From Halobacteriovorax sp. GB3 (GTDB taxonomy: Bacteria > Bdellovibrionota > Bacteriovoracia > Bacteriovoracales > Bacteriovoracaceae), in the NCBI RefSeq assembly GCF_028649655.1, contig NZ_JAQSLN010000001.1:682001-746000 (forward strand): a DNA stretch of 64,000 bases, written 5' to 3'. Both the position numbers and the translations under genes were made by a program. Shown here piece after piece: positions 45,633 to 54,105 of this stretch. Position 1 is the first letter of the stretch. Every line of letters starts with the position of its first letter. Under the pieces are notes generated by a model. The model had not been told where the DNA came from. It saw only the letters and a list, made by a program, of their open reading frames with translations, and did no database searches.

Positions 45633-46832
45633 ATGAAGTACTTTTTTAAAATAGCTCTCCTTCTTTCTCTTTGTATTTCAAATTCAGTATTGAGTGCTGA
45701 TAATTTATTGATGCCACCAAAAAGTGAAGCGCATGAGAGAGGGATTAAAATTAATGTGGCGGCATTTTGTGCTCAAGGTCATAAAGATTGTGTTATTGAA
45801 TACGATGAAATTAAAATTAAAATTTCATCTGATAGAGTCTTTAGCATAATAAAAGACTGGGCCTATATTGATTCACGTGATTCCACTTTTGTAGATATTG
45901 TTTCAAACTTCAAAATAGTGGGGCTGGAGATGAATAACCGTTTTGTTAAACCAGTTCCACATAATAAATTTAAATTCAGATATGATTTTTGTGAATGTGA
46001 GCCAGTTATACTCGAAGATGCTCGAAAAGATATAACCATATTTGGAGAAGGTCTTCGCCTGAAATCAATCATTATTGAAGCATCTGAATCTACTTTTAAG
46101 CAGAGTCTCTCAACAGGACGTTTAGGTTATTTGAGTTCTTTAAAATCTATTCAAAGAGCTTTAAATGTATTTAAAAGTAATGTTGCTAAGAGCCATCAGT
46201 CGCATCTTGATCGCTATACACAGGCCCTTGAGGATGCTCTTTATATTGCTCAAGAAGAAAATCAATTTACAATTGTTAATTGGCGAGTGACAGAGGCATC
46301 AAGAAGACTTGTTACTTTTGGAATGGTCGCCTCTGAAATATTAGAAGACTATGATCATGTTACAAATTTAAAACCAAGTATTAAGGCCATTAGAAAATTT
46401 ACGAGCGAGCTTAAATCAGCCTATGGCTGGGATAGAGGTCTTGTTGGTAATGTCTCCAAAGCATCTGGTGCTCTCATGGAATTAATGGAATTTGAACTTA
46501 CAGAGCTAATGAAGGTTAAAAGGGCCGCTGGTCAATTAAATCTTAAGCTCTATGGCGAACTCGTTTCTGAAATTCAAATTCTTATGAGTAAAGTCAATGC
46601 TTCTGGCTCTGGAGATATGGCGATGCAAAGAGGGATTTTTGATTTCTACGATTTGTGGAACTCTGATTCGTGGCAACAAGAGCTTTCATCAATTATTGAA
46701 GTTGAAGCTGATTTTAAAAATCTTGTGACGAAGAAATTGCAAATTATCCTTATGGCCATTGAATCTTTGAAAGAGATGACTGATATGGATTTTAAAATAC
46801 CGACTGAAGTGAAATTACAGGGTGAAAAATAA
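45633..46832 (+). CDS. Exported protein D, tandem paralogue of C
   Basis: 399 residues; signal peptide MKYFFKIALLLSLCISNSVLSA. It matches C along most of its length: KSEAHERGIKINVAAFCAQ, NWRVTEASRRLVTFGMVASEILEDYD, NVSKASGALMELMEFELTE, ASGSGDMAMQRGIFDF and KIPTEVKLQGEK. The region between about 60 and 150 is more divergent, with FCECEP. Its start lies 3 bp after C stops (AAGGAG in the end of C), so translation is coupled. Confidence 0.82.
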   Translation: MKYFFKIALLLSLCISNSVLSADNLLMPPKSEAHERGIKINVAAFCAQGHKDCVIEYDEIKIKISSDRVFSIIKDWAYIDSRDSTFVDIVSNFKIVGLEMNNRFVKPVPHNKFKFRYDFCECEPVILEDARKDITIFGEGLRLKSIIIEASESTFKQSLSTGRLGYLSSLKSIQRALNVFKSNVAKSHQSHLDRYTQALEDALYIAQEENQFTIVNWRVTEASRRLVTFGMVASEILEDYDHVTNLKPSIKAIRKFTSELKSAYGWDRGLVGNVSKASGALMELMEFELTELMKVKRAAGQLNLKLYGELVSEIQILMSKVNASGSGDMAMQRGIFDFYDLWNSDSWQQELSSIIEVEADFKNLVTKKLQIILMAIESLKEMTDMDFKIPTEVKLQGEK

Positions 46833-48289
46833 TGAAAACAATAATTCTTTCAACTCTTTTGCTTTCAAATGCTGTTTTTGCTGCTGATCAATTTGATGTG
46901 GATAAATTTAGACAGAGAATGAAGGCCGCAAAGGAAAAAAAGAGTGAGACTAAAGTTTCAAAAGAGAATGTGGTTGAATCGACATATACGACTCTTTTTA
47001 CAAAAGAGAAGAACTCTAAAAAAGATCCTTCAAGAAAAGATGGGCTAACTCCACTTCAAGTTCGAAGAGATGGAAATATCTTTTTAAGAAAGAGTGGCTT
47101 TTCTTCAGGTGGAGGCGGAAATTCCGTTGTATGTTTTGATGAGAGAGATCAGATCTCTGAAATCAATCTACTTGATTATTTTGAAGGGCTTAGAAAAGAT
47201 AGCCGATCGAATGTGAAGATCGATCTTCCTGGAAATAGTGTTGAAGAGAAGTTAAAACTCGCTTTTAGAAGAATGGAAAAACACTATCCATCACTTGCGA
47301 GTAAACTTAGAAACCGCGCTCTTTGGATTCTTGATCGCATGGATTACTATCTCATTAGCACTGATGATGGGAAGTTGAGTCCCATTTATGATATGGACCT
47401 TCCTTTTGTACCAAGCAAAAATGAACAAGGGCAAAATTGTGAAATCATCCGATTTGCCGTTCAATTAACAAAGCAAGTTGAAGGGCAAAAGAAGTTTTAC
47501 TTTGTTAGAGAGCTCTATGATCATCCAAAAACGAGTCTTTCTACAAAGGCCGGAATTATTTTGCATGAAGTTCTCTATGAAGAGGCCATTAAAACGGGTG
47601 CTACTGATAGTGATTTCGTTCGTTGGATGACTTATCTTTTAAGTACATCGACATTTGAAACAATGAGTAGTGAAGAAATCCTCGATCTTGAAAACTCACC
47701 AGGGGCGGAATTTCTTTCAGGTTTCGGTGTGGAATATAATAACAATCAAAGTCGCACTCAATTTCGTGGTGTGGATGATTTAAGATCAAGAGATGATGTC
47801 TTCATTTTAAATAACTACACTATGGTCACGAAAGAGAACTCTTATAAATGTTTTGATCACGGACTCTGTCAGCTTTTTAAAGGTGAGTATCTTGGAAAGG
47901 ATCGCCGCTCATCGTCTCTATTTCCTAAAGTGACGATTATGCTTGAGAAAACGACGATTAAAGCAACTGAGGATATTAGTTTTAATAAAGTCAAAGGTGA
48001 AGTGTGGAATGGCTATGCTTCAAAAGTAGCAACACGCCTAAAAGATAAATGTCATTCCAATGGTGGATGCATTGGTGATCTTGTCGGTGTTTTCATGCAG
48101 ACGAAATCTAGTGTTGTCTCCTACACGGGAATAATCGCAGGAATTTTTCCTGACGGTGATTTTGCTATTCGTTTAATCGATGGAAGATTTGAGATTTTTG
48201 GATCTAATGTTAACCCTTTTGAATTTAGCTCTAGAGATCAGGATATCTATCTCTTTGCTAAGGGTGATACCGTTTCACTCATCGATTAA
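46832..48289 (+). CDS. Exported protein E with GGGGN-VCF and HEVLYE motifs
   Basis: 485 residues; signal peptide MKTIILSTLLLSNAVFA. The ATG overlaps the stop of D by one base (TAATG). After a charged segment comes SSGGGGNSVVCFDERD, a motif I associate with Bdellovibrio-type exported proteins, then a domain with AGIILHEVLYEEAIKTG (His-Glu and downstream Glu pair, zincin-like but not HExxH), then a C-terminal segment with Cys pairs (YKCFDHGLCQLF, CHSNGGCIGDL) and ending DTVSLID. Function unknown. Last gene of the C-D-E unit. Confidence 0.8.
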   Translation: MKTIILSTLLLSNAVFAADQFDVDKFRQRMKAAKEKKSETKVSKENVVESTYTTLFTKEKNSKKDPSRKDGLTPLQVRRDGNIFLRKSGFSSGGGGNSVVCFDERDQISEINLLDYFEGLRKDSRSNVKIDLPGNSVEEKLKLAFRRMEKHYPSLASKLRNRALWILDRMDYYLISTDDGKLSPIYDMDLPFVPSKNEQGQNCEIIRFAVQLTKQVEGQKKFYFVRELYDHPKTSLSTKAGIILHEVLYEEAIKTGATDSDFVRWMTYLLSTSTFETMSSEEILDLENSPGAEFLSGFGVEYNNNQSRTQFRGVDDLRSRDDVFILNNYTMVTKENSYKCFDHGLCQLFKGEYLGKDRRSSSLFPKVTIMLEKTTIKATEDISFNKVKGEVWNGYASKVATRLKDKCHSNGGCIGDLVGVFMQTKSSVVSYTGIIAGIFPDGDFAIRLIDGRFEIFGSNVNPFEFSSRDQDIYLFAKGDTVSLID

Positions 48290-48412
48290 TTCACACAATC
48301 TTAAGATATATAACAAATTGTTATAGTAAATATGATCTTAAGTTATTTTATTTATTGATAGGCCAGGGGTATGTTTCTTCTACCAACTTAGAAACTACCC
48401 TTGGAGTATCAC

Positions 48413-48967
48413 ATGAAAAAAGAAGTAATCCTCAGTTCTTTGATTTTAATGAATCCCGTTTCCATGATGGCCAAGGCCGAAATTCAAACACTCAGACAGC
48501 AGATTATTGAAAAGAAATTAGAATTGAATCATCAGTATTTTCTTTCTACGGAGTCCTTTGAGAGTGTTCGTACAGTCTATAATGACAATGGTGAGATGAT
48601 CTCGATTCCTACTACGTTTCGCATAGAGATACGTTTTAAAACTTATGAAGATGATGTTGAAGTTGATTCTTCGACAACGACTGAGATTGAAAAGATGGAA
48701 TTTGAAGCCACTGTCTCTTATCTTTATAGTGATGCCCTAGAGCAATCGAGACGAGAATATTCAGGTAGTCAGTATATGATTAACCAAAAAGGTGAGGATC
48801 GTTTTGATCTCTATGACTGTGACTCAACTCTGTCTTGTTCACAAAATTATGGGCGATCTAATGTTTCTATTAAAAAAATCAATGGATCGACTTACCTGAT
48901 GATCAACAATCCTAAAGAAGTCTTCCATGTGGAAAGAGAATCTTTAACTTTCAAGCTTCAGCAGTAA
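48413..48967 (+). CDS. Exported protein of unknown function
   Basis: 184 residues from ATG 48413, preceded by TTGGAG. The N-terminus (MKKEVILSSLILMNPVSMMAKA) looks like a short signal peptide. The mature part is an acidic beta-rich domain (TFRIEIRFKTYEDDVEVDS, YDCDSTLSCSQN). No family recognised. Twelve bp before the Fic gene, so the two are probably co-transcribed. Confidence 0.7.
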   Translation: MKKEVILSSLILMNPVSMMAKAEIQTLRQQIIEKKLELNHQYFLSTESFESVRTVYNDNGEMISIPTTFRIEIRFKTYEDDVEVDSSTTTEIEKMEFEATVSYLYSDALEQSRREYSGSQYMINQKGEDRFDLYDCDSTLSCSQNYGRSNVSIKKINGSTYLMINNPKEVFHVERESLTFKLQQ

Positions 48968-48979
48968 AAAGAATAGACG

Positions 48980-49657
48980 ATGGATTCTAGCGAAGTCCTT
49001 AAGTATCTTCAGGCTCCTCTTGATCTTCGTGCTCAAGAGGAGATTGAGGCCCAATATGATTTTATCTCATATCAATGCGAGAAGGTGAGTCGTGCCTATT
49101 CCTTAAACTGGAGTAAATTGGCCAAGGCGCGGCTTTTAAGTTCAAATACGCTTGGTAGAGTTAAAGACAGTGATCTTAGAAACTGGGATAGGGCCAATCA
49201 ATATGTAAATGAGTCGCTCTCTCAAAATGAAGAACTCTCATTATCTCATGTTTATAAACTGAATGCACTCGTTCGAAATGAAGCTTCAAGTATCAGAGAA
49301 ATTCCAATCTATGGTGGTCACTTAGAATTTATTAAACCTGAGTATATTGAAAAAGCTCTTTCTCTTTTTGAAAAAAAGATTCTAACTAACTTAACTTTAT
49401 CTCCCTATGAAAAGGCCTTTCATATTTACCAGTGGATTGTAACGATTCACCCATTTCATGATGGTAATGGTCGCACATCTCGCCTGTGCTCGGATTATGT
49501 ACTCCTTGGAAGTGGTATTTTACCAATTAGTTTTCCTAGCTCTTTCTCATCTCATGTTTGTCAAAATATTAATGAGAAAAGACGTAACAAGGAGGATTGC
49601 TATCTCTCCTTTCTAAAGGCAATTTCACATAGTTATGAAATTCTTTTAGGAGAATAG
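48980..49657 (+). CDS. Fic-domain protein (candidate AMP-transferase)
   Basis: 225 residues, no signal peptide. The Fic motif HPFHDGNGRTSR starts at His157, matching HxFx(D/E)GNGRxxR in full, which in active members adds AMP or a related nucleotide to a hydroxyl of a target protein. The flap with GGHLEF (near 115) and a helical core precede it. I do not see the (S/T)xxxE(G/N) inhibitory helix in the sequence. Weak ribosome site; likely coupled to the exported protein upstream. Target and whether it acts on self or prey proteins are unknown. Confidence 0.88.
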   Translation: MDSSEVLKYLQAPLDLRAQEEIEAQYDFISYQCEKVSRAYSLNWSKLAKARLLSSNTLGRVKDSDLRNWDRANQYVNESLSQNEELSLSHVYKLNALVRNEASSIREIPIYGGHLEFIKPEYIEKALSLFEKKILTNLTLSPYEKAFHIYQWIVTIHPFHDGNGRTSRLCSDYVLLGSGILPISFPSSFSSHVCQNINEKRRNKEDCYLSFLKAISHSYEILLGE

Positions 49658-49752
49658 ATTTAATCACTGAAGTTGTTCACTTTTGTTCAGAGGAATTTGT
49701 TGTTAGTTGTTGCGGAGCGCTGTAGATTCTTCGAAATCTAAAGGGAGGGTTT

Positions 49753-50148
49753 ATGAAATTTATGACACTTATTTTTATGATGTTTTTCTCAATGCAAATT
49801 ATGGCCAATAACAATAGCTGTGAATACGCTAGAGATGGAATATGTGATGATGGTGGTCCAGGGTCTAGTTACGACGTTTGTGACTATGGAACTGATTTAA
49901 GAGACTGTGGCCCACGTAAAGAGAGAAGACGTAGAAAACCACCAAGAAGAGATACGGGAAATCTCGATCGTTGTGTTGGTATTAATATTTATGGAAAATG
50001 GGCCCAAGGTGGTGGCTGTAATGTTTATGGTTGCTGGTATAGTGGTGGTGGATGTAATGTCTATGGATGTTGGGAATATGGGGGAAGCTGTAATGTTTAT
50101 GGCTGTATTAATGAAGCGCCTAAAACATCTATGGCCTGCACAGAATAA
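49753..50148 (+). CDS. Exported Cys-rich protein with three 12-residue repeats
   Basis: 131 residues; signal peptide MKFMTLIFMMFFSMQIMA; AGGGAGG upstream. The first domain has SCEYARDGICDDGGPGSSYD..CDYGTDLRDCG, a Cys/Asp/Gly pattern known from bacterial and LNR-like calcium-binding modules. A basic stretch (RKERRRRKPPRRD) follows, then three copies of GG(G/S)CNVYGC(W/I)xx in tandem. All Cys could form disulfides. No function can be assigned. Confidence 0.8.
   Translation: MKFMTLIFMMFFSMQIMANNNSCEYARDGICDDGGPGSSYDVCDYGTDLRDCGPRKERRRRKPPRRDTGNLDRCVGINIYGKWAQGGGCNVYGCWYSGGGCNVYGCWEYGGSCNVYGCINEAPKTSMACTE
50008..50115 (+). repeat. Three tandem 36-bp coding repeats
   Basis: Units at 50008-50043, 50044-50079 and 50080-50115 encode GGGCNVYGCWYS, GGGCNVYGCWEY and GGSCNVYGCINE. 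The units are exact in length and diverged mostly at silent and flanking positions, consistent with expansion by slippage or unequal crossing-over. Confidence 0.85.
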
Positions 50149-50156
50149 ATTTATTG

Positions 50157-50187
50157 AGGGCATCGAGGATATTTTCCTCCATGCCCT
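50157..50187. terminator. Convergent hairpin between the Cys-repeat and barrel genes
   Basis: AGGGCAT pairs with ATGCCCT and an inner GAGGA/TCCTC stem extends it (12 pairs, one mismatch, 5-nt loop). It lies between the plus stop at 50148 and the minus stop at 50196. T tails are weak on both strands. Confidence 0.6.
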
Positions 50188-50195
50188 TTGTTCTT

Positions 50196-51308
50196 CTACC
50201 AAATACTTCCGGCACTAATAAAGAATTGATCACCACTGTTTCCGCGGGCGTAGGTGATTCTTAGAGGCATCTTTTCACTGACATAGTAGTGAAGAGCGGC
50301 ACCTGAACTAAAGCGAGAAGAGTTCATAATTTTTTCAAACCGATCTTGTGCTTGACCTAATTCAAAGAAAATCAGTCCATATAGTTTTTCTCCAATGAGC
50401 CTTTGTTGAAATTCACTAGAAAGAAGGAGGTTATGTGCTGATTTAAATTCAAACTCTCTAAATGATCTGAGTCCAAAATTTCCTCCAAGAGGTTTTGCTG
50501 TTCCGTAGCGATTGTGGGCCTTGATGAATTTATTTGTATCGCTTTCTAATTGCAGGCATCGCTGCTGAAGCTCACTATTTGTAATGAGTTCACAGTCTCC
50601 ATCAATCTCGTTATCTTTTGTTTGAAATTCACTGGCGACAAAGGCGTGAGAAGACTTCATTCCAAAATTGAGTGCATTATTTGAAGAGAGGGGAATTGCT
50701 TTCCAAAGACTTGTGTTTAGAAGAAGCATATCGCTTTGTCCTGTTCTTCCAAAAATATAACCTAAATCAGCACTTGCTTTAAAAAGGTCTGTTTTATAGC
50801 TAATCGCTGGCCCTAGGATCGTAGCTTTTTCATCATAGAAGTTTTTAAGGGTGATATCGATTTCTCTTTCATCTAAAGTCTCATAGCCCTTAAATTTTCG
50901 TTGAGTCATGGCAATATTGAATTTCACAGTTAATGATTTTGAAAGAAGACGTGAGTAGTTCAATTGAATCGCTTGAAACTCTAGTTTTTGATTTACAAAA
51001 TCAGTCGTCGTAAGTCCACGACCATAATTTGTTTCATACTTTACATCACTTATATTCAAAAAATTCAAACCTATGCGATCATTGGCCGTTAACTGGTAAT
51101 TACTAAGACTAAGCCCTGCTCCTTCAAGAGAGCCAAAGCTCGCACCTGCCACAATATCAAACTTCCTCTTTGTTAAACCCTTCATTCCTGCAGCTGCACC
51201 ATAGAATGGCTCAATTCCATTTAGGCTTAAGTAAAAAGGTGCGACAAAGTAGCTCGAAGCTAGGCTTGCTTGGGTGAGTAGAATAGCTAAAAGTGGCCAT
51301 AATTTCAT
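50196..51308 (-). CDS. Exported Omp85-superfamily-like outer-membrane barrel without POTRA
   Basis: 370 residues; signal peptide MKLWPLLAILLTQASLA, AAGGA upstream. Alternating amphipathic strands cover the protein. The end PLGGNFGLRSFREFEFKSAHNLLLS matches the pattern around the conserved L6 loop of Omp85 proteins (here LRSF in place of VRGF), followed by the strand RFSSGAALHYYV and the final SGDQFFISAGSIW. POTRA domains are absent, so it resembles the barrel-only surface-antigen group. Its start overlaps the stop of the metallophosphoesterase gene by 4 bp. Secretion or lipid transport role unproven. Confidence 0.6.
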   Translation of the reverse strand: MKLWPLLAILLTQASLASSYFVAPFYLSLNGIEPFYGAAAGMKGLTKRKFDIVAGASFGSLEGAGLSLSNYQLTANDRIGLNFLNISDVKYETNYGRGLTTTDFVNQKLEFQAIQLNYSRLLSKSLTVKFNIAMTQRKFKGYETLDEREIDITLKNFYDEKATILGPAISYKTDLFKASADLGYIFGRTGQSDMLLLNTSLWKAIPLSSNNALNFGMKSSHAFVASEFQTKDNEIDGDCELITNSELQQRCLQLESDTNKFIKAHNRYGTAKPLGGNFGLRSFREFEFKSAHNLLLSSEFQQRLIGEKLYGLIFFELGQAQDRFEKIMNSSRFSSGAALHYYVSEKMPLRITYARGNSGDQFFISAGSIW

Positions 51309-52177
51309 TGTTGGTCCTTGTTATTGATAATGAGCTTCCCTTTAAATTCTTTAATAGGAATTGCTGTTTGATCTTTTTCTTTCTCCGGTAGTATATCTAA
51401 ACTTGGCCATAGCCCTGTTTCTAGAGCTTTGGCGTATTGTTCCGGTAATTGATTTTGGCGCATTAACTCTGCTTCTTTTTCAAAGTCATAGATTAGTGAG
51501 CGAAGTTGATAGTGAATAGTGGTGCCCTCTTGGTTTAATTCGACAAACCAAGTTCTATTTGTTCCATCATTTGCCGGCATCCCAAGTGCTCCCGTATTGA
51601 TCCAAAGCTTCTCATTGATGAAGCGGCAAAATGGGATTCCACTATGACCAGAAATAATGATGTCGATATCGCTAAGTGATTGATCAATTGTTTTTTCAAA
51701 TTCTTCAGGGCGTGATGAATTGAAAAGGTACTTTGAAATTTGATTGGGAGAACCGTGACAGAGAAGGATATTCGATTGATGGTAGCGAATCTTTATGAGA
51801 TCACTAAATGTACTTAGATATTCTTTATCTTTTTTATCGATTTGGTTTTTTGCAAATTGATACCACTGATTTGAAAGGGTATCGCAGAGTGAGCCTTCAT
51901 TGAAATTGCAACCACAGTCAGATTTCTCTTGCACGATTTGTTGTTCAACATTTCCAAGAATTGAATTAATGTCTCTTTCTTTGATTAACTGAATAACTTC
52001 TTTTGGTGATGAGCAGTAGGCGAGAAGGTCACCCGAATGGAAGAGCCGATCCATTGAAACTTCTTCATTATCCATTAATTCTAAAAAAGCTTTAAAGGCC
52101 TCAGCGTTTGAATAGACTCCACCAAAGAAAATAAGTTTTTTATGGTTTTCAAAGTTAAAAGATCTAATTTTTTTCAA
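51305..52177 (-). CDS. Metallophosphoesterase-fold protein with degenerate metal site
   Basis: 290 residues. Start is TTG 52177 with AAAGGAA upstream, overlapping the symporter stop by 14 bp. The fold is that of YfcE/MJ0936-like phosphoesterases: FFGGVYSNAEAF (usual SDIHSN), HSGDLLAY, LGNVEQQ (usual GNHD), CHGSP and SGHSGIPF (usual GHTHIP), WINTGALGMPANDGT. Asp of motif II, Asn of motif III and one His each of HGSP and GHS remain; Asp and His of motif I, the catalytic His and the second His of GHTH are gone. A conserved DCGCNF Cys patch is present. I recall similar proteins with the same changes, so it may be a family trait. Confidence 0.7.
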   Translation of the reverse strand: MKKIRSFNFENHKKLIFFGGVYSNAEAFKAFLELMDNEEVSMDRLFHSGDLLAYCSSPKEVIQLIKERDINSILGNVEQQIVQEKSDCGCNFNEGSLCDTLSNQWYQFAKNQIDKKDKEYLSTFSDLIKIRYHQSNILLCHGSPNQISKYLFNSSRPEEFEKTIDQSLSDIDIIISGHSGIPFCRFINEKLWINTGALGMPANDGTNRTWFVELNQEGTTIHYQLRSLIYDFEKEAELMRQNQLPEQYAKALETGLWPSLDILPEKEKDQTAIPIKEFKGKLIINNKDQQ

Positions 52178-53522
52178 TATTCATTCCTTTCTTGTTTGGC
52201 ATGAGATAGGCAAAAGCGAAAAAGCTTATAAAGCATAGAGTAGTGCCAATGACATTGGCATAGAGGAGCTTACCGTATTTTCCATCTCCGATAGAATCTG
52301 GAATAAGACCCAGAGAAAGGAATATTCCAGTCACTAGTCCCACTAGAACACTGCTGTAAAATGATGCCTTAGAGGCCTTTTTCCATGATGAAAGTAGAAA
52401 AATAGGAGCTAACCCAATGACCATTGTTCCACTAACGGTTGTTGCACTTAGGATTTCAGGTCCTAAATGAACCATAGCATTTCCAAGTAGAGCGAGAACG
52501 ATCATTGTGATGCGCGATAGTTTTATCTTATCAAGATGATACTTTTCTAAAAGCTCTAAAGCGACGAGCTTACCTGCTGATGTGTAGGTTGAGTCAATTG
52601 TTGAGCTGGCACTTGTCAGCATGATGAGATTCATAATGACAAGCATGGGCAGTCCGAAGTATTTCGCCGTTTCGATGACAGAGTCGCCTCCCAAATTTGC
52701 ACTTCCATGAAAAATTCCAACAAAGCTGAAAAGAAATATAAAGATGACCCCAAAGATACCTGCTAAGATAAATCCTTTGAGCATCTTTCTTTTCTCTGTA
52801 ATAAATCCTCGATCAGTCATGACGGGATCGTGAAATGGGTAGCTCCAAATTTGAATGAGAGCAACAAAGATGAGATCAACTCCACCTTTTAAATTCCAAT
52901 TTCCGGTTTGTATTAATTCAACAGGACCTTTTTCTGGAAAAATATGACCTAAGATAATCGCTATCAAAATCGAAGCGAGGGCCATTTGAATGAGGTCAGT
53001 AATAATACTGCTTCGAAGACCCGATTTAAGTGCGTAAGCTAAAACTAAGAACGTTGTTAGCCAGCTAGCAGCGATAAATGAACCCGATCCTTTTTCCCCA
53101 AAGAATTGACCGACCACCATTGTGTTTGACCAAATTTCATTCCAAAGCCTAAAGAGAAGAATGAAGGAAAATAGCCAAAGTGCTCCACTACCAAATTTTG
53201 ACTTTAAGAATTGAGGGATACTTTCAAAACCTTGGTTTCTAAGGCGATAAATAGTAAAGCCTGCGACGATGAAAGAGAGCCAGTAGGTTGCATAGGCCAG
53301 CCCCCCTGGTGCTCCAAAGCTACTTCCAAGGCTCGCGGCATTGTAGATTGATTTTGCAAAGATCCACGAAATGAGAAGTGATGAGGTTAAAGTAACAAGG
53401 TCGATATCACTTCCATCTTTTCTCTTTGCTCCAAAAAATTGGGAGATACGATTTTCTCTACCAAGAGCAGGTGAGATAAAGAACATGATAAGACTAAATA
53501 TCGTTAAGATGGCCCAGTTCAT
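52164..53522 (-). CDS. Sodium:solute symporter (SSS family)
   Basis: 452 residues with about 12-13 hydrophobic segments. The layout fits the LeuT-fold SSS family: GAPGGLAYATYWLSFIVAGF, LRNQGFESIPQFL (matches the R..G..TlpefL segment after the second helix), ALIQIWSYPFHDPVMTDRGF and LTSASSTIDSTYTSAGKL (the SS-x-DS sodium-site helix). Substrate unknown (amino acid, sugar or vitamin class). GAAGGAA upstream. First gene of an operon with the metallophosphoesterase and the barrel. Confidence 0.85.
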   Translation of the reverse strand: MNWAILTIFSLIMFFISPALGRENRISQFFGAKRKDGSDIDLVTLTSSLLISWIFAKSIYNAASLGSSFGAPGGLAYATYWLSFIVAGFTIYRLRNQGFESIPQFLKSKFGSGALWLFSFILLFRLWNEIWSNTMVVGQFFGEKGSGSFIAASWLTTFLVLAYALKSGLRSSIITDLIQMALASILIAIILGHIFPEKGPVELIQTGNWNLKGGVDLIFVALIQIWSYPFHDPVMTDRGFITEKRKMLKGFILAGIFGVIFIFLFSFVGIFHGSANLGGDSVIETAKYFGLPMLVIMNLIMLTSASSTIDSTYTSAGKLVALELLEKYHLDKIKLSRITMIVLALLGNAMVHLGPEILSATTVSGTMVIGLAPIFLLSSWKKASKASFYSSVLVGLVTGIFLSLGLIPDSIGDGKYGKLLYANVIGTTLCFISFFAFAYLMPNKKGMNIEKN

Positions 53523-53678
53523 AAAGATTCCTTCTTTAGTTTTCTATGGGTGCATTTAAAATCCATTTCGTTACATTTTATTTGATTTTACAATAAATGG
53601 TATCGTTTCTATGGGGAGTTGCTACAAATCTCACTTTTTAATATTGTCTATAGGTTAGAAATAAAGCAAAGAAGTTGG

Positions 53679-54023
53679 ATGAAAAAAATTATTCTTACAG
53701 TCTCATGTCTTTTCTCTCTCAATCTCTATGCCCTTGAGGCTACGCAATGCTTTAATAGTGCAACTTCAATCGTTGGGCTTGGTCTCAATGCAACGAAGGC
53801 ACTAGCATTATGTAAGGGTGCTTTAAGCTCTTACGCCGTTATTTCTTGCTTTAACACAGCAAGGGCAACTTTTGGTCCCAATCTTTCTGAAGATCAGGCC
53901 ATCGAGCTTTGCAAGGGAACAGTTGATAAAATGAGTCCAATAAAGTGCTATCTAAGAGCAGAGCTCGGCCTTAATAAGCCTCTAAGCACAGAAGAAGTTC
54001 TTAAATTATGCTCTTATAGGTAA
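53679..54023 (+). CDS. Exported Cys-repeat protein with a 33-residue period
   Basis: 114 residues from ATG 53679, starting the signal peptide MKKIILTVSCLFSLNLYA. Three repeats each carry CF/CY near the start and LC(K/S) near the end: Cys24 and 45, 57 and 78, 90 and 111. Spacing is exactly 21 inside a repeat and 33 between repeats; the second helix is LS-x-x-x-A/V-x-x-LC. Each repeat is probably a helical hairpin closed by a disulfide. Similar repeats are known to me from Bdellovibrio-type exported proteins. Function unknown. Confidence 0.78.
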   Translation: MKKIILTVSCLFSLNLYALEATQCFNSATSIVGLGLNATKALALCKGALSSYAVISCFNTARATFGPNLSEDQAIELCKGTVDKMSPIKCYLRAELGLNKPLSTEEVLKLCSYR

Positions 54024-54105
54024 GAGTTTCTCCCAAGTTAGAACTTGGTCCAAGTCAATAATATTCTTTAGTTTTCCTTCCGATAGGCTCTTTAAGGAGA
54101 GCCTG

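Noticed and set aside
50008..50115. Three regularly spaced repeats that could be read as a CRISPR array
   Set aside because: The repeats are contiguous, in frame and code for Cys-rich units; there are no spacers.
49897..50218. Two other frames over the Cys-repeat gene (plus 49907-50218 and minus 49897-50202)
   Set aside because: They are periodic shadows caused by the in-frame repeats; they have no signal peptide, ribosome site or Cys pattern.
54033..54048. CCAAGTT-AG-AACTTGG palindrome after the Cys-repeat gene
   Set aside because: Short, 2-nt loop and no T run; position is compatible with an operator for 54106 but evidence is too thin.
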